In this document: piece by piece, positions 32,047 to 41,226 of the stretch
Position numbering within the stretch: the first letter of the stretch is position 1
How the letters are laid out: each line of letters opens with the position of its first letter
NCBI GenBank assembly: GCA_965655865.1
Contig: CBFHJJ010000001.1
Location: forward strand, 1-64,000
DNA: 64,000 bases
From: MAG-121220-bin8 sp965655865
GTDB taxonomy: Bacteria; Bacteroidota; Bacteroidia; Flavobacteriales; Flavobacteriaceae
Direction: 5' to 3'
The notes under the pieces: generated by a model
What the model saw: only the letters and a program-made list of their open reading frames with translations
Database searches by the model: none
Told to the model about the DNA's origin: nothing
Position numbers and translations under genes: made by a program

Positions 32047-32472
32047 ATGAAATTAGGAAGATTTATTCCTTTAGGTACTCACAAGAATGTTAAGATTGGA
32101 TACGGAACTATAAATCACAAAGATTTAAAGACTATATATTTGAAATTAAATTCATGGCTTGAACCTGATGAGGAATGTAAAGATTATGATGCGGTAGTTA
32201 GGTCATCAAGAAATGGAATAAAAAGATTAATAAGTGGATTGAATAGTGATTCATTTAGACCACAGTCAATTGTCGATTTAGACATTAGGACTAAAGGTAT
32301 AAAGAAAGAAAAAAGATCATTTATGAATTTAGAATGTACACTTTACGTTCTAAAAGATTTATCGATTAAAAGTGACGACCTTAAATTATACATGAAATCA
32401 CTCATGATTGAGATAGTTGATGAGTGTCTGAACAATCAATTATTATATAATTTTCATAAAAATAAAAAATAA
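32047..32472 (+). CDS. Hypothetical protein, 141 aa
   Basis: Not recognised. A basic alpha/beta protein (MKLGRFIPLGTHKNVKIGYG, FRPQSIVDLDIRTKGIKKEK) with a helical C-terminus. It lies between bS21 and the prohead protease; the 96 bases before it contain an AT-rich gap shared with the divergent bS21 promoter. It may be a head-associated protein by position only. Confidence 0.65.
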   Translation: MKLGRFIPLGTHKNVKIGYGTINHKDLKTIYLKLNSWLEPDEECKDYDAVVRSSRNGIKRLISGLNSDSFRPQSIVDLDIRTKGIKKEKRSFMNLECTLYVLKDLSIKSDDLKLYMKSLMIEIVDECLNNQLLYNFHKNKK

Positions 32473-32486
32473 CTTCGATACCGTTG

Positions 32487-32493
32487 TATTTAT
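32487..32493 (+). promoter_or_regulatory. TATTTAT motif before the prohead protease
   Basis: TTGTATTTATAGTAATAAAA, 20 bases upstream of the ATG; same 15-base context as at 23615. Confidence 0.45.
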
Positions 32494-32513
32494 AGTAATA
32501 AAACTATTCATAC

Positions 32514-33197
32514 ATGAAAGTATTAGGTCCAAAAGAAACAGGTACAGGAATCCTCATCGAATACGATGCTGGGTTTGTGTCTCCTGATGAAAATAAATCA
32601 GTAATAACAGAAATGAAGGGTGTTGACTTCTCAGAAGACATCATTCTTTATGCTGTTTTACAGAAATACGACACACCAAATAAAAACGGTAGAATATATC
32701 CTGAGAAACTTCTCAAACGAGAAATGGATAAATATAAGACCGTTATCGAGAAAGGGAGTGCATTAAATGAGTTAAATCACCCATCATCTTCACTTATAGA
32801 TTTAGATAGAGTATCACACACGATCACCGAAACTTGGTGGGACGGTAAAATACTTATGGGGAAAATTAAATTACTTCTATCACCTGGTTGGAAAAAATCA
32901 GGTATAGTAAGTACCAAAGGTGATCAAGCAGCAATGTTACTTATGAATGGAGTAACATTGGGAATATCTTCAAGAGGTGTTGGATCATTAAAGTCGGAAA
33001 GAGGACAAAATATTGTACAAGAGGATTTTGAGTTAGTGTGTTTTGATTTAGTATCATCACCATCAACACCAGGTGCATATGTATTTAACGATCCGTCTGA
33101 TAGAGAAAAATACGCAGAGAGTATAGAAGAAAAACCAATTATAGATGATAGAATGTCGAGGTTAATGGGTAAGATGGATAGTTTCTTAAAAAAATAA
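32514..33197 (+). CDS. Prohead core protease (T4 gp21-like)
   Basis: 227 residues. The triad of gp21-type serine proteases is visible: H89 in NELNHP, S152/S153 in GISSRG and D178 in ELVCFDLVSSPS. In T4 the enzyme sits in the prohead core and cuts head and internal proteins after (L/I)-x-E. Matching sites are present in the capsid protein here and in short leaders of several other proteins in this window. Gene order protease, scaffold, capsid equals T4 genes 21, 22, 23. Confidence 0.94.
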   Translation: MKVLGPKETGTGILIEYDAGFVSPDENKSVITEMKGVDFSEDIILYAVLQKYDTPNKNGRIYPEKLLKREMDKYKTVIEKGSALNELNHPSSSLIDLDRVSHTITETWWDGKILMGKIKLLLSPGWKKSGIVSTKGDQAAMLLMNGVTLGISSRGVGSLKSERGQNIVQEDFELVCFDLVSSPSTPGAYVFNDPSDREKYAESIEEKPIIDDRMSRLMGKMDSFLKK

Positions 33198-33252
33198 TTC
33201 ATCTTTTTATTGATTTCAATACCATAAAAGTAAATTTTTCTTAAATAACAAG

Positions 33253-33259
33253 TATTTAT
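33253..33259 (+). promoter_or_regulatory. TATTTAT motif before the scaffold gene
   Basis: GTATTTATTAATAAATAAA, 20 bases before the ATG at 33280. Confidence 0.45.
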
Positions 33260-33279
33260 TAATAAATAAAAAACAACAA

Positions 33280-34560
33280 ATGAGTAAAAAATCCATTTTA
33301 GAACAAGCATTGCTTCAAGTACAAGACCTTGAAGAGGCAGTTAAAGCGAACGCAAAAGGTATACTTGCTTCAACCATGAAGGAAGAACTAAACGAGTTGC
33401 TAAAAGAATCAATGGAAGAAGAAGAAACTGCGGAAAACGCAGATCTTAAAAAAGAAGACGAAAACGGTATGCCTGAAGTCGCTGAACAATTGGACAGTGA
33501 AGATGAAGGAAACGATGATGAAACTTCGATAAACGACGAGCCAACGGACGACGAAGATCCTGATTTAGAGGATGAAGTTGAAGATGACGCATTAGATACA
33601 GAGGATGATTTAGATTCTGAAGTAGATGATATGTTTGACGCAATTGATTCTGAAGATGATGAGGAAGACGTTCTTGATATGACCGACGCATCTGACGACG
33701 AAGTTCTTAAGGTATTCAAATCAATGAAACCTGAAGACGGAATTGTAGTTAAGAGAGACGGTGATAATGTTGAGCTTGAGGATGGTGATGACGAATACAT
33801 TATCAAATTAGACGATGAAGTTGCTGACGAAGTTGCTGAAGAAGAAGTTTCTGAAGAGGAAGATTGTACCGAAGGGTGTGATGATTCTGAAATCAAAGAA
33901 GGTGATTCTGAAGATGATGACGTAGTATATGAAATCGACTTAGATGAAAATGATGACGATATCGCCGAAGAAGAAGTTTCTGAAGAAGTTTCTGAAGAAA
34001 GCCTTGAGGAAGAAGAAGTTTCTGAAGAGGATGAATTAGAAGTTCCGGAGGAAGACACTCATGAATCAGAAGTTGACGAAGCGGCAAGAACAAAGTCTAA
34101 CGTACACGGAGACAAAGGTGGATCTAACAGAGCGGGTATTAAGTCTAAGACAAAATACAAAGCTGGTGCGATTAACGAAGAAGTGGAAACTTTGAGAAAA
34201 CAAAACGGTGAATATAAAAAGGCGTTAGTTCTATTCAAAGACAAACTTAATGAAGTCGCTGTGTTTAATGCTAATTTAGCATACGCAACGAGATTGTTCA
34301 CTGAACATTCAACTACTCGTAATGAGAAATTAAATATTTTGAAGAGATTTGATACTGTTGAGTCTTTAACTGAATCTAAATCAACCTATAAAACAATCAA
34401 AGGTGAATTAGACTCGTCTAAGAACGTAACAGAATCAGTAGTGGAAAAAATCACTTCAAATCCGACAACGTCTTCATCTCAAGATGTACTTTCAGAGTCA
34501 AAAGCATATGAAAGTCCACAATTCTCGAGAATGAAAGAATTAATGTCAAAAATAAAATAA
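33280..34560 (+). CDS. Prohead scaffold / core protein (gp22-like position)
   Basis: 426 residues. The N-terminal 45 form a helix (KSILEQALLQVQDLEEAVKA). About 45-270 is a long Asp/Glu-dominated stretch with repeated EEEVSEE units. The rest is helical and basic-acidic mixed (EVETLRKQNGEYKKALVLFK). Location between protease and capsid and helical, very acidic nature match T4 gp22, which is degraded during maturation. Several L-x-E and V-x-E sites occur. Sequence similarity to gp22 cannot be judged by eye. Confidence 0.82.
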   Translation: MSKKSILEQALLQVQDLEEAVKANAKGILASTMKEELNELLKESMEEEETAENADLKKEDENGMPEVAEQLDSEDEGNDDETSINDEPTDDEDPDLEDEVEDDALDTEDDLDSEVDDMFDAIDSEDDEEDVLDMTDASDDEVLKVFKSMKPEDGIVVKRDGDNVELEDGDDEYIIKLDDEVADEVAEEEVSEEEDCTEGCDDSEIKEGDSEDDDVVYEIDLDENDDDIAEEEVSEEVSEESLEEEEVSEEDELEVPEEDTHESEVDEAARTKSNVHGDKGGSNRAGIKSKTKYKAGAINEEVETLRKQNGEYKKALVLFKDKLNEVAVFNANLAYATRLFTEHSTTRNEKLNILKRFDTVESLTESKSTYKTIKGELDSSKNVTESVVEKITSNPTTSSSQDVLSESKAYESPQFSRMKELMSKIK

Positions 34561-34589
34561 TAAATTAAACTAAAAAAACAAATTTTAAA

Positions 34590-36305
34590 ATGGGAGCATT
34601 ATTAGAATCAGGTATGGTTGGTAACATTGGGTTAAAACACCTAAGAGTTATCAAGGAAGATACCATCAAAAAATGGGATGACTTAGGATTTTTAGAAAGT
34701 CTTGAAGGTCACCAAAAAGATAACATCGCTCAGTTATATGAAAACCAAGCGTCTTATCTAATTAACGAAGCTGCTGTATCAGATGCATCAGGTTCATTCG
34801 AAACAGTTGTTTTTCCAATTATTCGTAGAGTATTCTCTAAGTTATTGGCTAACGATATCGTTTCTGTACAAGCTATGAACTTACCAATTGGTAAATTGTT
34901 CTACTTTGTACCTAACATCTCTGACAGAGTTTCTGCAGCAGATGCTACTAATGGGTCTCACAGAGCACCATTCAGATCACCAGGTCAAACAGACAATGGA
35001 GACTTTTCAGGAAGAAATCTTTATGATAGATTCTACGAAGAAGGTGACGGAGCTGAAGAGGGTCTATTTGACTACTCTAAAGGTAAAATCGTTGACGGAA
35101 ACGCTACCTGTTTAGGTGGTGTATCATTTGCTGACGGAGTTGCAACAACTGTTGATGAAGTAATTGCTGCAAACACAGCTACATCAAGTGTGATAATCGC
35201 AGTAGGTGGATTTTCAAATGTAGGTGCTGGTAAATTAGCGGGACCAACAGGTAACGTTATGGATACTGAAGAGTTTTTAGCATCTTTAGAAGTTAAAATA
35301 GGTGATAAATCAAGAGGAATCAACGTTGTTACTCAGAAATACGGTAGTGGTATTGTTGATTACGGTAAGAAAATAGCAGGAGCAACTGGTAATTTTCATA
35401 ACATTTGTGATGAGAATGGTATCATTTTCATTCAAGTTGATTTAGAAACTTATGGAACATCAGGTTTTGAAGCATACAATGATGTTGCTGTCGATAAAAC
35501 TGGTGTTGTTGTATCATTCAGAACTTACGAATCTTTAGAATTCGAAGACGAAATCGGAGAAGTATCTTTCGATTTAGAGTCAGTTACTGTTTCTGTAACG
35601 GAAAGAAAGTTAAGAGCTAGCTGGTCTCCAGAATTGGCACAAGACGTTTCTGCTTTCCATAACATCGACGCTGAAGCTGAGTTAACTGCATTGTTATCTG
35701 AGCAAATCGCGGCTGAGGTTGATAGAGAGATCTTAAGAGACTTAAGAAAAGGAGCAGCTTGGAACCTTAAATGGGACTACAATGAGTGGAAATACGGTGG
35801 AGACAATAACAAAACTCTACAAGGATACACTCAAAAGGATTGGAACCAAACGTTAATTACTAAAATTAACCAATTATCGGCTCAAATCCATAAAACAACA
35901 CTTAGAGGTGGTGCTAACTGGATCGTAGTTTCTTCAGAAGTTTCTGCAGTATTCGATGATTTAGAGTACTTCCACGTATCTAACGCAGGTGCTGAACAAG
36001 ACCAATACAATATGGGTATTGAGAAAGTTGGTACTTTAGCTGGACGTTACCAAGTGTTTAGAGATCCTTATTTCCCAGCTGGGAAAATCTTAGTAGGACA
36101 TAAAGGAAAATCGTTATTAGATGCTGGTTATATCTACGCACCTTACGTACCTTTACAATTAACACCTACAATGTATAACCCGTTCAACTTTACTCCGATA
36201 AAGGGTATCATGACGAGATATGCTAAGAAGATGGTTAATAACCGTTACTTTGGTGTAATCAACGTAGCAGGTTTACAAACTTTCAGTTTGGATACTTTAA
36301 GATAA
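34590..36305 (+). CDS. Major capsid protein (T4 gp23-like)
   Basis: 571 residues with gp23 features: FETVVFPIIRRVFSKLLAND, VSVQAMNLPIGKLFYF and the C-terminal APYVPLQLTPTMYNPFNF, LTPT-type ending. Fold HK97 is expected. A clear cleavage candidate is SYLINE/AAVSDAS after E60, matching T4 gp23 processing after E65. A tight gap of 29 bases to the scaffold gene without a TATTTAT motif suggests co-transcription. Codon use is tuned (many GCT, GTT), as in highly expressed genes. A strong terminator follows. Confidence 0.96.
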   Translation: MGALLESGMVGNIGLKHLRVIKEDTIKKWDDLGFLESLEGHQKDNIAQLYENQASYLINEAAVSDASGSFETVVFPIIRRVFSKLLANDIVSVQAMNLPIGKLFYFVPNISDRVSAADATNGSHRAPFRSPGQTDNGDFSGRNLYDRFYEEGDGAEEGLFDYSKGKIVDGNATCLGGVSFADGVATTVDEVIAANTATSSVIIAVGGFSNVGAGKLAGPTGNVMDTEEFLASLEVKIGDKSRGINVVTQKYGSGIVDYGKKIAGATGNFHNICDENGIIFIQVDLETYGTSGFEAYNDVAVDKTGVVVSFRTYESLEFEDEIGEVSFDLESVTVSVTERKLRASWSPELAQDVSAFHNIDAEAELTALLSEQIAAEVDREILRDLRKGAAWNLKWDYNEWKYGGDNNKTLQGYTQKDWNQTLITKINQLSAQIHKTTLRGGANWIVVSSEVSAVFDDLEYFHVSNAGAEQDQYNMGIEKVGTLAGRYQVFRDPYFPAGKILVGHKGKSLLDAGYIYAPYVPLQLTPTMYNPFNFTPIKGIMTRYAKKMVNNRYFGVINVAGLQTFSLDTLR

Positions 36306-36327
36306 TCTTTACGGATTTATTAATACT

Positions 36328-36359
36328 AAAAGGGGGAGACATTGTCTTCCCTTTTTTTT
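36328..36359 (+). terminator. Terminator after the capsid gene
   Basis: Stem AAGGGGGAGAC/GTCTTCCCTT with a 3-base loop and two G-U pairs, followed by T8. Confidence 0.9.
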
Positions 36360-36386
36360 ATGCATTATTTTCTGTATATTCTAACT

Positions 36387-36827
36387 ATGAATTGGACAGA
36401 TTATTTTATCAATATTGCAGAACAAGTAAAGGAGAAGTCTAAGGACATTAATACCAAAATTGGTACTGTCATAGTCGGAAAGGATAAAGAGATCCTCAGT
36501 ACGGGTTATAATTCGTTTCCTCGTGGTTTAAATGATGAATTAGATGAGAGACAAGAACGACCTGAGAAATATTATTGGTTTGAACACTCCGAAAGGAATG
36601 CAATCTACAACGCGGCACGTATTGGTGTGTCTTTAAAAGAATCTACCGCGTATTTGACATCAGGTTTACCGTGTATGGATTGTGCAAGAGGTTTGGTACA
36701 ATCGGGAGTTGTAAAAATAGTCTGTAAAGAAGTGTGTACAACTAAAAATCAGGGTAAGTGGGAAGAACAACAAAAACGTTCTTTACTTATGCTTTCTGAG
36801 TGTGGGGTAGAAGTCGAGTTTTATTAA
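36387..36827 (+). CDS. Deoxycytidylate deaminase
   Basis: ATG at 36387 (MNWTDYFINIAEQ) is chosen; an in-frame TTG at 36342 lies inside the terminator. 146 residues with zinc motifs HSERNAIYNAA and GLPCMDCARGL, and KIGTVIVGKDKEILSTGYNS at the substrate side, as in ComEB/dCMP deaminases. It converts dCMP to dUMP for thymidylate synthesis. Together with the dUTPase at 49474 it supplies dUMP. The last 41 bases overlap the convergent gene. Confidence 0.93.
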   Translation: MNWTDYFINIAEQVKEKSKDINTKIGTVIVGKDKEILSTGYNSFPRGLNDELDERQERPEKYYWFEHSERNAIYNAARIGVSLKESTAYLTSGLPCMDCARGLVQSGVVKIVCKEVCTTKNQGKWEEQQKRSLLMLSECGVEVEFY

Positions 36828-37095
36828 GTTTCTTAACTTTGACTTTTAAATCATTAGTACCTTTAATAATACGGTGATATTCACCTTCAGGTATAAAAAC
36901 CTTTAATCCTTCGTGTATATTGATGGGTAATTCATCATCCATTTGAAATTTCCAATCACTATCGTGTAGAAACGTTATTTCCCTATCCTCATTATCAAAG
37001 TGCCATTTTAATTCAGTCTTTTTAGTTGTTTGTGGGAATACCCTAACACTGTGGTTTGAGCTCACGATTTCACGGAATGGGAATTTGTCTTTCAT
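36787..37095 (-). CDS. Small cupin-like protein, 102 aa
   Basis: The C-terminal part INIHEGLKVFIPEGEYHRII resembles a cupin or DUF985-like beta barrel (IPEGEYHR). The N-terminal part (MKDKFPFREIVSSNHSVRVF) is beta-rich with no second metal motif. Probably a binding fold without obvious catalysis. It overlaps the dCMP deaminase tail to tail by 41 bases and shares 1 base with the upstream gene. Confidence 0.65.
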   Translation of the reverse strand: MKDKFPFREIVSSNHSVRVFPQTTKKTELKWHFDNEDREITFLHDSDWKFQMDDELPINIHEGLKVFIPEGEYHRIIKGTNDLKVKVKKLNKTRLLPHTQKA

Positions 37096-37601
37096 TAAGA
37101 TGATTTATTTGTAAAAATTTTTATTATTGATCTATAAAAATCAACATCGTCAATTTGTAATTGACCGTATACTTTTGGTGTTAATTTGAGTATTTTCTCA
37201 CCCTCAGTATATTCTTCGAATGTATTTGCTATTCTATTTTCCATGTAACACATAGTTGAATACATGGTATAACTTTCAGTTTCTATACGGGAATTATCTT
37301 GTGATTCTTTATATGAATAATGACCATCTTCATCTTGATCACTTATTTCTTCAAAATCGTCCACATAGTAATCTTCATCAATGTCGTCTTCATGAAGAAC
37401 GTATTTTTCTTTAGTTTCTTTGTGTTCTACAATTGCACAACCGTAACCAGGTTTTTGACCTTTTCTAACCCTATAAGGATCATACCCAACAAGACTAAAT
37501 AAGTCAGTGACATCATCTAATTCCGAATTAACGAAACCATCATGTGTGTCAGGGTATTCTGGTGGGTCGTAATAACCCTCTACTAAATCATATAACTTCA
37601 T
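37095..37601 (-). CDS. Acidic hypothetical protein, 168 aa
   Basis: Not recognised. Asp/Glu/Tyr-rich (HEDDIDEDYYVDDFEEISDQ), N-terminus MKLYDLVEGYYDPPEYPD, and a more regular C-terminal 70 residues (YTMYSTMCYMENRIANTFEE). End-to-end with neighbours (1-base overlap one side, directly adjacent on the other), so part of the - strand late operon. Confidence 0.65.
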   Translation of the reverse strand: MKLYDLVEGYYDPPEYPDTHDGFVNSELDDVTDLFSLVGYDPYRVRKGQKPGYGCAIVEHKETKEKYVLHEDDIDEDYYVDDFEEISDQDEDGHYSYKESQDNSRIETESYTMYSTMCYMENRIANTFEEYTEGEKILKLTPKVYGQLQIDDVDFYRSIIKIFTNKSS

Positions 37602-38588
37602 TTACCACGGATTTGAAGATTTTATTCCTAATGCTTTACGATATCTTGTAATATTACAACTCCAATAACCCGCTTTTGTACGATCTTTCTTTTCACTACA
37701 CTTATGTCGAGCTCTAAAAGATTTAGCCGCCGCTTTATTATTGTTTCTAATCCTCATATTAGGGTCTCCAAATGTTACTTTCTTAATTGTACCTTTTGGT
37801 GTCTTCACGTATACCGCGAATTTTTTAGGACCACTTGGTGTTCTGAAAGGTTTATTTAATTTGACGTTTTTTCCTCTGTGTTTTGCTTCCACAAGATATT
37901 CTTCTACGTGTTGTAAAAATGGTATGTCTAAATAAACTTCTTCTCCCTCAAAAATTCCTGTTTCACCTATATTAGTTTCAATAAGATCTAAATCCACACC
38001 GGTGAGTTCTAAGACACCTTCAGTATGTAAACGACGTGATTCATTATAAATGTTAAAGAATTCGTTAGAATAAACCCTATAGATGTTTTCCACTATAGGA
38101 ATGTTATTGTTAATGTGATACACTAAACCTTCACTTAATAATTGTTCATTTTCATTAACCATTATTTGTTTTGGTTCTTTAACGTTAAGTGATTTTACAT
38201 CTAAATTTTTTAATACTAAAGAAATAAATTTGTTTTCATCAAAACGTGCGTAGTTAGGTTTTTTACCTTTACCACCTTTCTTGTTCTTTTTTTCAACTCT
38301 TCGTTTTTGTCGTGTCATTGATTTTTTTTCTTTTTTACTATATGATGAAGTTGTTTTGGGTGTTTTTTTAGAAACTTTCTTTGATGGTCTACACTTAGGA
38401 TATCCCTTTCTTTTTGAATCTCCGTCTGCATCACCTCTACCACATGGTGGATGTTTTCCATCAACTTTGCGTGAAACGTCTACCCATTTTTCTTTAAACC
38501 AACGACCCAAGTCTTCTTGAAGGACCTCACCACTTGATAGGCAGTCTTCCATATATTTCTTATCTTCTTCGTTGATGTGTATTTTCAT
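37602..38588 (-). CDS. Two-domain structural-type protein, 328 aa
   Basis: N-terminus MKIHINEEDKKYMED is leader-like with I-N-E. Residues about 25-105 form a basic DUF5872-like segment (GRWFKEKWVDVSRKVDGKHP, PCGRGDADGD, YPKCRPSKKVSKKTP). The C-terminal 90 residues (KNVKLNKPFRTPSGPKKFAV, KKVTFGDPNMRIRNNN, AKSFRARHKC, AGYWSCNITRYRKALG) match a Cys-containing domain that, from memory, recurs in marine myovirus proteins near head genes. The function is unknown. Charge +++ overall, in contrast to its acidic neighbour. Confidence 0.72.
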   Translation of the reverse strand: MKIHINEEDKKYMEDCLSSGEVLQEDLGRWFKEKWVDVSRKVDGKHPPCGRGDADGDSKRKGYPKCRPSKKVSKKTPKTTSSYSKKEKKSMTRQKRRVEKKNKKGGKGKKPNYARFDENKFISLVLKNLDVKSLNVKEPKQIMVNENEQLLSEGLVYHINNNIPIVENIYRVYSNEFFNIYNESRRLHTEGVLELTGVDLDLIETNIGETGIFEGEEVYLDIPFLQHVEEYLVEAKHRGKNVKLNKPFRTPSGPKKFAVYVKTPKGTIKKVTFGDPNMRIRNNNKAAAKSFRARHKCSEKKDRTKAGYWSCNITRYRKALGIKSSNPW

Positions 38589-38598
38589 TTCTACCTAA

Positions 38599-39339
38599 TT
38601 ATTTCTTTGGTGTTGATGGTGGGTTTAAAAATTCTTGAAATTTCTTAGTTAGTTGTTCAAGTTCGGGATCGTTCATACCATCAAGTAGATCACTGGAATA
38701 TTGTTTTATAAACGATGGTGTCACAAACATATAGGTATCTTTATGTATAGTTAACTCAGTACTTGTACTATGTTCTTTTAAACAAGGTCCTATAGTTAAT
38801 GCTTGTGAATTTTCCTCAGTATCAAAAGTACATACAATAGCACTAATAACTGGCATCCCTAATAAGTACTCACATACGAATATAATGTTGCTGGCCTTCT
38901 TTGAGGTATGACTCTTATCTCCTGAAATGTTCAATCCTTCTTTTCCGACTGAACTAACCATAGCCTTTGCAAATGCTAATCCTCCAACACCTGTGGCGAG
39001 TCCAAGAACCCCTTCTAATAACTCCTTAGAAAACGTTGCTCCCCAAGAATTAGATTTATGATTAACATCTTCTTCATTAACGTGTACGAAACAACCCGAA
39101 GAATCGATTATTTTTTGTAATGCATCATAATCATAAAGAGACTTTCCTTCTTTATCCAATGCCTTTGTCATTGCACCAAAAAATACAGACACTTCCGCGA
39201 ATACATCCCTTACTTCTTTTTCTATCGTTGAGTTGGTCATATCAGTAGTTGCCATCATGATATTACCTGTTTCATTAAATACAAACCCTTTTTTAACTTC
39301 TTGGTTATTTGGGTCTTGTTGTGTTACTTTATCAGCCAT
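38599..39339 (-). CDS. Hypothetical protein, 246 aa
   Basis: Not recognised. Soluble flanks around a Gly/Ala-rich hydrophobic stretch at about 108-130 (LLEGVLGLATGVGGLAFAKA), which is short for a stable membrane helix and may be amphipathic. A second hydrophobic strand group lies at about 151-168 (IIFVCEYLLGMPVISAIVCT). The C-terminus is polar (PELEQLTKKFQEFLNPPSTP). Its place in the - strand structural run suggests a virion protein. Confidence 0.62.
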   Translation of the reverse strand: MADKVTQQDPNNQEVKKGFVFNETGNIMMATTDMTNSTIEKEVRDVFAEVSVFFGAMTKALDKEGKSLYDYDALQKIIDSSGCFVHVNEEDVNHKSNSWGATFSKELLEGVLGLATGVGGLAFAKAMVSSVGKEGLNISGDKSHTSKKASNIIFVCEYLLGMPVISAIVCTFDTEENSQALTIGPCLKEHSTSTELTIHKDTYMFVTPSFIKQYSSDLLDGMNDPELEQLTKKFQEFLNPPSTPKK

Positions 39340-39358
39340 ATTACTTTATTTTAAAATT

Positions 39359-39811
39359 TTATTTTTTCTTTTTACAGTATGATCCTGAACATCTTTTTTT
39401 ACCGTCTAAACCTTTGATGGTTCCTTTACAAACTTGTACCGCGTATCCGTTAGCATATGCAGATGGATATACATCAAACTTAGCTTTAGCCGCTGACTTA
39501 CCTCTCGCACATAAAGTATTTTTTTTCTTCTTCTTTTTTGCTTCGTTAATGTCACCCTCACTATCGTCTTTCATATTCATAAAAAAGTCAAGTACTTGAT
39601 CCATATTTTCTTTAGCAACTGTTACGTGATCATCAGCCCAATCATGACCATTGATTAATGTGTCATCAATCATATCATGATCCATATTTAGTAAAATTTC
39701 ACACTGTCGGTGAATCTGTTTTAAATTAGAAAAAAACATATAATTCCCAGATCTTGGGTTGTTTTCTTTTAATGTGTTCAGATTTTTTTCAATTATTTGT
39801 CTTAGGTTCAT
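39359..39811 (-). CDS. Hypothetical protein with Cys-containing C-terminal domain, 150 aa
   Basis: N-terminus MNLRQIIEKNLNTLKEN is a leader-like helix with L-K-E. The middle (HDMIDDTLINGHDWADDHVT) is helical, and after a Lys run the end reads LCARGKSAAKAKFDVYPSAY, ANGYAVQVCKGTIKG, KKRCSGSYCKKKK. This Cys-patterned tail (CARGK...VQVCKG) is one I recall from several marine myovirus proteins; its role is not established. Could bind metal or nucleic acid. Confidence 0.7.
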   Translation of the reverse strand: MNLRQIIEKNLNTLKENNPRSGNYMFFSNLKQIHRQCEILLNMDHDMIDDTLINGHDWADDHVTVAKENMDQVLDFFMNMKDDSEGDINEAKKKKKKNTLCARGKSAAKAKFDVYPSAYANGYAVQVCKGTIKGLDGKKRCSGSYCKKKK

Positions 39812-39822
39812 ATTAATAAGTA

Positions 39823-41196
39823 TTATTTTTCTGAGATAATTTCAAATTTTATCACATTTGGATATGTTTTTTCTTCATTGTGTTTTACACCTTTAATTTC
39901 CAAATAATATTCTCTTGGAATTAAAACAGAAGTATCTAACATAAAACTATTTTCATTTGTAACGTCAGCATATGTCCAATCAAATACATTTACATTGGTA
40001 GACCCTTCTTTTATATATATTTTATAAAACACTTCATCGAAAAGAATATTAGTAGATTGTGATATTGTTCTAAATATAATACTGACCTTTCTTATATCAC
40101 CTGACTGTATTTTTTCGTTTTGTTTAATACCCGAATACTGTACAACATATTTATTTACTTCTTTTTGATTTTCACCCAAACTAAATTTAGAAGAATATGG
40201 TTTAGGTACAAACTTTTGTGTTATATCGGGGAATACACTATTTTCAACACTAATACCTTTCCAAACGTCATAAAAGAATCTTTTACCGTCACAGATTAAT
40301 CCGTTAAGTCCAAAACTTACTTCGTAGACACCTTTTCTAACTTTACTAACGGTTAAATCAGTTAATCCTGAAATTGGTGATTTTGTAGGATCTAATATAT
40401 CTACAGTTGGTAAATTATCTAAATCAAAGAAGTTAGTTTCTTTATTCACGTAGAGATATAAGTTTTGAGTTGTTTTTTCAATAAAGTTATCTCTATCGTC
40501 ACGAATTCTATCGTCAAAATAAGTTTCAACGTATGGTTCAAAGAAAGTTTGTGTGTACTTACTAAAGAAAGCGACAGACTGATCAACTTCTTGTTCTAAT
40601 TCTTCATATTCAGTTGCAAACGCAACACCAATACCATAATCAGTATCACCATTAACAATAATACCATTAACATATTGTGTTATATCGGCAACAAGATTTT
40701 CATTACCATTATCAAACTCAATAGTATCAAGGACTACTGGATTGTTTGAATATATTCCTTCTTGTGACCACGTATCAGCGGTCGTTCGATTAAACCAATT
40801 TGATGGTCTTTTATCGTAAGTGTCGTTACCTGTTGTGTAGTCGTATTCACCATCCTCATAATCAAAACCAACACCCTCGTCCCACGATTCGGTCAATTTA
40901 AAGATAATTAATGAGAAAGATGTTGTCCTTTCTCTACCAGTACCTCTTTTAGCACCCAAGAAAGTTTCATCACCAAAAATAGTATTTGTAAGGTGTAGTT
41001 TGTGTGTTGTGTTACCGTCTATAACGTAATCACCACCAACAACTTTTTCTAATAGAGAAGTAAAATCAACTTTGAAAATAAACTTAGAAAAACCTGAACC
41101 ATAAAAAATCTCTGTTGTTGGATTCTTTGCAGTGTTAGTCTGACTGTTCTTAATTACGGTGTTGTTTTTCTCAAAATATGAACGATAGTATGACAT
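39823..41196 (-). CDS. Putative virion or baseplate-associated protein, 457 aa
   Basis: Beta-rich throughout. The first 240 residues contain FSLIIFKLTESWDEGVGFDY, RPSNWFNRTTADTWSQEG and TIEFDNGNENLVADITQYVN, a pattern like DNRLRE/CBM-type beta-sandwich domains that have W-x-E-G and end with a D-I-T strand. The C-terminal part (INSQSTNILFDEVFYKIYIK-like sequence around 375-400) looks like additional beta modules. No enzyme motif. It precedes the hub-like gene and has its own upstream TATTTAT motif at 41216. Confidence 0.62.
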   Translation of the reverse strand: MSYYRSYFEKNNTVIKNSQTNTAKNPTTEIFYGSGFSKFIFKVDFTSLLEKVVGGDYVIDGNTTHKLHLTNTIFGDETFLGAKRGTGRERTTSFSLIIFKLTESWDEGVGFDYEDGEYDYTTGNDTYDKRPSNWFNRTTADTWSQEGIYSNNPVVLDTIEFDNGNENLVADITQYVNGIIVNGDTDYGIGVAFATEYEELEQEVDQSVAFFSKYTQTFFEPYVETYFDDRIRDDRDNFIEKTTQNLYLYVNKETNFFDLDNLPTVDILDPTKSPISGLTDLTVSKVRKGVYEVSFGLNGLICDGKRFFYDVWKGISVENSVFPDITQKFVPKPYSSKFSLGENQKEVNKYVVQYSGIKQNEKIQSGDIRKVSIIFRTISQSTNILFDEVFYKIYIKEGSTNVNVFDWTYADVTNENSFMLDTSVLIPREYYLEIKGVKHNEEKTYPNVIKFEIISEK

Positions 41197-41215
41197 CTGT
41201 ATAAGTGTTTCTTAT

Positions 41216-41222
41216 ATAAATA
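41216..41222 (-). promoter_or_regulatory. TATTTAT motif before the 457-aa gene
   Basis: - strand GATATTTATATAAG, 19 bases before the start; it sits in the only 30-base gap between these two structural genes. Confidence 0.4.
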
Positions 41223-41226
41223 TCAC

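Noticed and set aside
33315..34058. Long Ser-rich open frame antisense to the scaffold gene
   Set aside because: It is a mirror of GAA/GAT-rich codons (Ser/Phe on the other strand), with no independent start signal. Similar shadows lie opposite other acidic genes at 24243 and 30472.
36342..36386. TTG at 36342 as the dCMP deaminase start
   Set aside because: It is inside the capsid-gene terminator, and the conserved domain begins at the ATG at 36387.
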